A DNA stretch of 55,211 nt from Paludibacteraceae bacterium. Lineage in GTDB: Bacteria; Bacteroidota; Bacteroidia; Bacteroidales; Paludibacteraceae. The stretch covers positions 1 through 55,211 of the forward strand of contig JAFXPY010000040.1 in NCBI GenBank assembly GCA_017527495.1, in the 5' to 3' direction. Positions 52,680-55,211 of this stretch are shown here, piece by piece. The notes under the pieces were generated by a model, which saw only the letters and a program-made list of their open reading frames with translations, had not been told where the DNA came from and searched no databases. The position numbers and the translations under genes were made by a program. Position 1 is the stretch's first letter. The number at the start of each line of letters is the position of its first letter.

Positions 52680-55211
52680 ATGTATAACGCCAATCAACTC
52701 CGCCAGTTATTCCAAAACAAGTTCAATCTTCAAGATTGGAACAAATTTGTATTGGATGTAATTAAACCACAAACATATCGTCAGAAGCCGGAACAATTAG
52801 ACATTGATTCAACAGAAGGACAAGGCTATTTCCTCGGTCAGAAGCATACAACCGACAATTTTGATATTGCCTTATTCTATCTTCGTCTCAATCGCTCTGT
52901 TACACGCCGCCGAGTAGGACTGCGGCAACTGCTTGCCAAGTATCTCCGATTTACAGCAGATGCGGCATTAGTCGTTTTTGACGATGGCGAAAACTGGAGG
53001 TTGTCATTTATCTGCGATCTCAAAGACGAACGCACACGACCCAAACGTTATACGTTCGTCTTTGGCGAACAAACTAACTACTATAATACTGCCGTTAAAC
53101 GTTTTGTGGACTTACAAGGACAGGGCATTACTTTTGAAACACTCAAAGACGCCTTCTCTGTAGAAGCTCTCACCAAAGAGTTCTACAACGAATTGTTCGG
53201 TTGGTATCAATGGGCAGTTAATCCGGATGGTGGTATATATTTTCCGAATAATACAGAAACGACTTCTGATGATTTTGAAGATATAGATAAGAAAATCATC
53301 CGGTTGCTCACACGTTTAATGTTTGTTTGGTTCATCAAGCAAAAAGACCTTGTGCCAGGTAAGTTGTTTGATGAGAAACAATTGCAAAGTATTCTAAAGG
53401 ACTTCGACCCACAAGCAACGGACAGCGGCAATTATTATAATGCTATTCTCCAAAACTTGTTCTTCGCTACTCTTAACCGAGCTATCGAAGATGATGAGGG
53501 TAAACGGGGGTTTGCAAAATTGCAAGGGCAAAGGGATGTTAAAACACTTTACCGTTATGCAGAAATGTTCCGAATCAATGAGGATGAGGTATTACAACTC
53601 TTTGCAGAAGTTCCGTTCCTCAATGGTGGCTTATTTGAGTGCCTTGATAAAACCAAAAAGATCGATGGCGTAGATAAAGCTTTCAACTATGATGGATTCT
53701 CTCGCAATTCCAATCGCTGGCCCAACGGAAGATATCGTCAGCGTGCATTTATCCCCAATAGATTCTTCTTTGACGAAGAAAAAGGCTTGCTCAATATCCT
53801 CAAACGCTATAACTTCACCATTGAGGAGAACACACCAAATGAACAAACGGTGGCACTTGACCCTGAATTGCTTGGTAAAGTATTTGAAAACCTACTTGGT
53901 GCGTACAACCCAGAAACACGCGAAACAGCACGCAACCAATCCGGCTCGTTCTATACCCCTCGTGAGATAGTAAATTACATGGTGGATGAGAGTATCAAAG
54001 CCTATTTGTTGGGTACGCAAGCGTCCCCGCTTGCGGCAAACGAAGATGCAGATGGTTCGATTGCAATAATAGAATCTTTGCTTTCCGACACTTTTGAATA
54101 TAAAGCCAAACATGTACCGCAATACAGAGCCATTGCAAATAGCCTTAAGGCAATCAAGATTCTTGACCCAGCTTGTGGCTCTGGCGCGTTCCCTATGGGT
54201 TTGCTCAATCGACTGATTGATATTCTTAAAAAGATAGAACCCGAACAAGATACATACACTTTGAAACTACAAATCATAGAGAATTGCATTTACGGCTCCG
54301 ACATACAGAATATTGCCGCTCAAATCAGTAAATTGCGTTTCTTTATTTCTCTTATCTGTGATTGTGAGAAAGACTCATCCAAACCAAACTTTGGTATACC
54401 AACCTTGCCGAACCTAGAAACAAAATTTGTTACGGCTAATTCACTAATAGCATTACATAAACGGAAGAAAGAAGTTACTCTTGACATCTTTGCTGATTTC
54501 GAAGAAAGTCCGGTCAATTTAAAGAAGAAAGAGTTGCTTGATGTCCGTCATCAGCATTTCCGCGCTAAAAAAGCCTCCGAGAAAATGCGGTTGCGCAAAC
54601 AAGACGAAATACTGCGTGCAGAGCTTCTGCAATTATTGGAACAGGAAGATACTTTTGCTCCGAAGGATGCTATCCAAATGGCGAAATGGAATCCTTACGA
54701 CCAAAATGCTGTAGCAGATTTCTTTGATCCCGAATGGATGTTTGGCGTGACGGATGGGTTTGATATTGTTATCGGCAATCCACCATACATTCAATTACAA
54801 AAGAGTACAGGTTTAAAAGGAGTTGACAAGAAAGGTAAGGAATACGATATAAAATTTGCCGATTTGTATGTTGGTTGTGACTATAAAACTTTTGACAGAA
54901 GCGGCGACATGTATTGTCTTTTCTATGAAAGAGGGCATCAATTACTTAAAGAAGGTGGGCATCTTTGTTACATTACGTCGAATAAATGGATGAGAGCGGG
55001 ATATGGTGAAAATACAAGATTATTCTTTGCAGAAAACACTGACCCGCAACTGCTTATTGACTTTGCCGGTGTCAAGATTTTTGAATCCGCAACAGTGGAC
55101 ACAAATATCCTTTTGTTTGCCAACAGCAAGAACCAACACAAGACATTATGCGCCGTAACGAATAAATCCAATAAAGATGACTTAAAACAATTGAGCGATT
55201 TTGTTCGGTCG
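52680..55211 (+). CDS. Eco57I-type N6-adenine DNA methylase, 3' end outside the window
   Basis: At least 844 residues, open to the right edge. SAM motif I DPACGSGAFPMG begins at residue 496, and the catalytic motif IV NPPY is at about 700-703 (DIVIGNPPYIQL). Before motif I lies GSFYTPREIVNYMVDESI, a typical N6-methylase lead-in. The N-terminal 400 residues (ALVVFDDGENWRLSFICD, DKKIIRLLTRLMFVWFIKQKDLV) resemble the start of type IIG/ISP-type or BREX PglX-type methylases. No PD-(D/E)XK motif was recognised, so any cleavage may rest with the PLD-helicase. The target-recognition region is probably cut off or lies downstream. Confidence 0.88.
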   Translation, partial: MYNANQLRQLFQNKFNLQDWNKFVLDVIKPQTYRQKPEQLDIDSTEGQGYFLGQKHTTDNFDIALFYLRLNRSVTRRRVGLRQLLAKYLRFTADAALVVFDDGENWRLSFICDLKDERTRPKRYTFVFGEQTNYYNTAVKRFVDLQGQGITFETLKDAFSVEALTKEFYNELFGWYQWAVNPDGGIYFPNNTETTSDDFEDIDKKIIRLLTRLMFVWFIKQKDLVPGKLFDEKQLQSILKDFDPQATDSGNYYNAILQNLFFATLNRAIEDDEGKRGFAKLQGQRDVKTLYRYAEMFRINEDEVLQLFAEVPFLNGGLFECLDKTKKIDGVDKAFNYDGFSRNSNRWPNGRYRQRAFIPNRFFFDEEKGLLNILKRYNFTIEENTPNEQTVALDPELLGKVFENLLGAYNPETRETARNQSGSFYTPREIVNYMVDESIKAYLLGTQASPLAANEDADGSIAIIESLLSDTFEYKAKHVPQYRAIANSLKAIKILDPACGSGAFPMGLLNRLIDILKKIEPEQDTYTLKLQIIENCIYGSDIQNIAAQISKLRFFISLICDCEKDSSKPNFGIPTLPNLETKFVTANSLIALHKRKKEVTLDIFADFEESPVNLKKKELLDVRHQHFRAKKASEKMRLRKQDEILRAELLQLLEQEDTFAPKDAIQMAKWNPYDQNAVADFFDPEWMFGVTDGFDIVIGNPPYIQLQKSTGLKGVDKKGKEYDIKFADLYVGCDYKTFDRSGDMYCLFYERGHQLLKEGGHLCYITSNKWMRAGYGENTRLFFAENTDPQLLIDFAGVKIFESATVDTNILLFANSKNQHKTLCAVTNKSNKDDLKQLSDFVRS

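Noticed and set aside
49297-55211. Naming the helicase-methylase operon as DISARM or BREX
   Set aside because: Neither drmA/drmB nor pglZ/brxC genes are in the window, and the operon is cut off, so only a general defence-like call is supported.

Overview
The window looks like part of a chromosome of a Bacteroidota bacterium, most likely order Bacteroidales. The grounds are: repeated promoters of the Bacteroidota type (TTTG, about 20 bases, then TAnnTTTG) instead of -35/-10 boxes; a single fused SecDF; two secreted proteins with type IX secretion (Por) C-terminal domains; a TonB-dependent receptor; the DUF4827 lipoprotein next to glmM; and an A+T-rich composition. No transposase, phage gene or rRNA was seen. 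There are two tRNA genes (Gln-TTG and initiator Met-CAT), neither with an encoded CCA. The last gene runs off the right edge.

Layout. 1-343: intergenic, with terminators and a leftward promoter. 344-7673, minus: one tight operon of DUF4827 lipoprotein, glmM, surE, a small membrane protein, then a signalling block (sensor SpoIIE phosphatase with a C-terminal HATPase, STAS protein, RelA/SpoT-like synthetase, APH-type kinase). 7921-9793: sufS and a LolD-type ATPase. 9821-12127: DUF975 membrane protein, tyrS, tRNA-Gln. 12307-19540: secreted T9SS nuclease, ligA, a small conserved protein, dapA, a 66-residue ORF and a BtuB-like TonB receptor. 19605-24128: alkaline phosphatase diverging from a VTC polyphosphate-polymerase operon (secreted repeat protein, VTC, DUF4956, outer-membrane barrel). 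24313-25452: secreted esterase. 25488-27009: ten tandem 33-bp repeats that run into the promoter of an AAA/DUF4143 ATPase. 27246-34866, minus: DUF2582 winged helix, rnc, fabF, acpP, an Mpl ligase fused to dCMP deaminase, secDF. 35074-37569: initiator tRNA, a 9-bp repeat array, a barrel protein, rfbD, rfbC. 37811-48908: murC-ftsQ-ftsA-ftsZ, yqeY-like, TPR protein, DedA, a large T9SS surface protein and a GH88/105 hydrolase. 49297-55211: a two-gene defence-like operon with a PLD-SNF2 helicase and an Eco57I-type DNA methylase (3' end missing).

How the parts fit. Most of the window is housekeeping: envelope precursors (glmM, mpl, murC, rfbCD), division (ftsQAZ), fatty-acid synthesis (acpP, fabF), export (secDF, lolD) and Fe-S supply (sufS). 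The accessory parts most worth attention are the helicase/methylase operon, the 33-bp array with its ATPase, the VTC operon next to a phosphatase, the Mpl-deaminase fusion, and the partner-switching plus alarmone block. Three families of short tandem repeats (8, 9 and 33 bp) lie between genes. Family names were assigned by reading translated sequences and recalling families; no database search was run.
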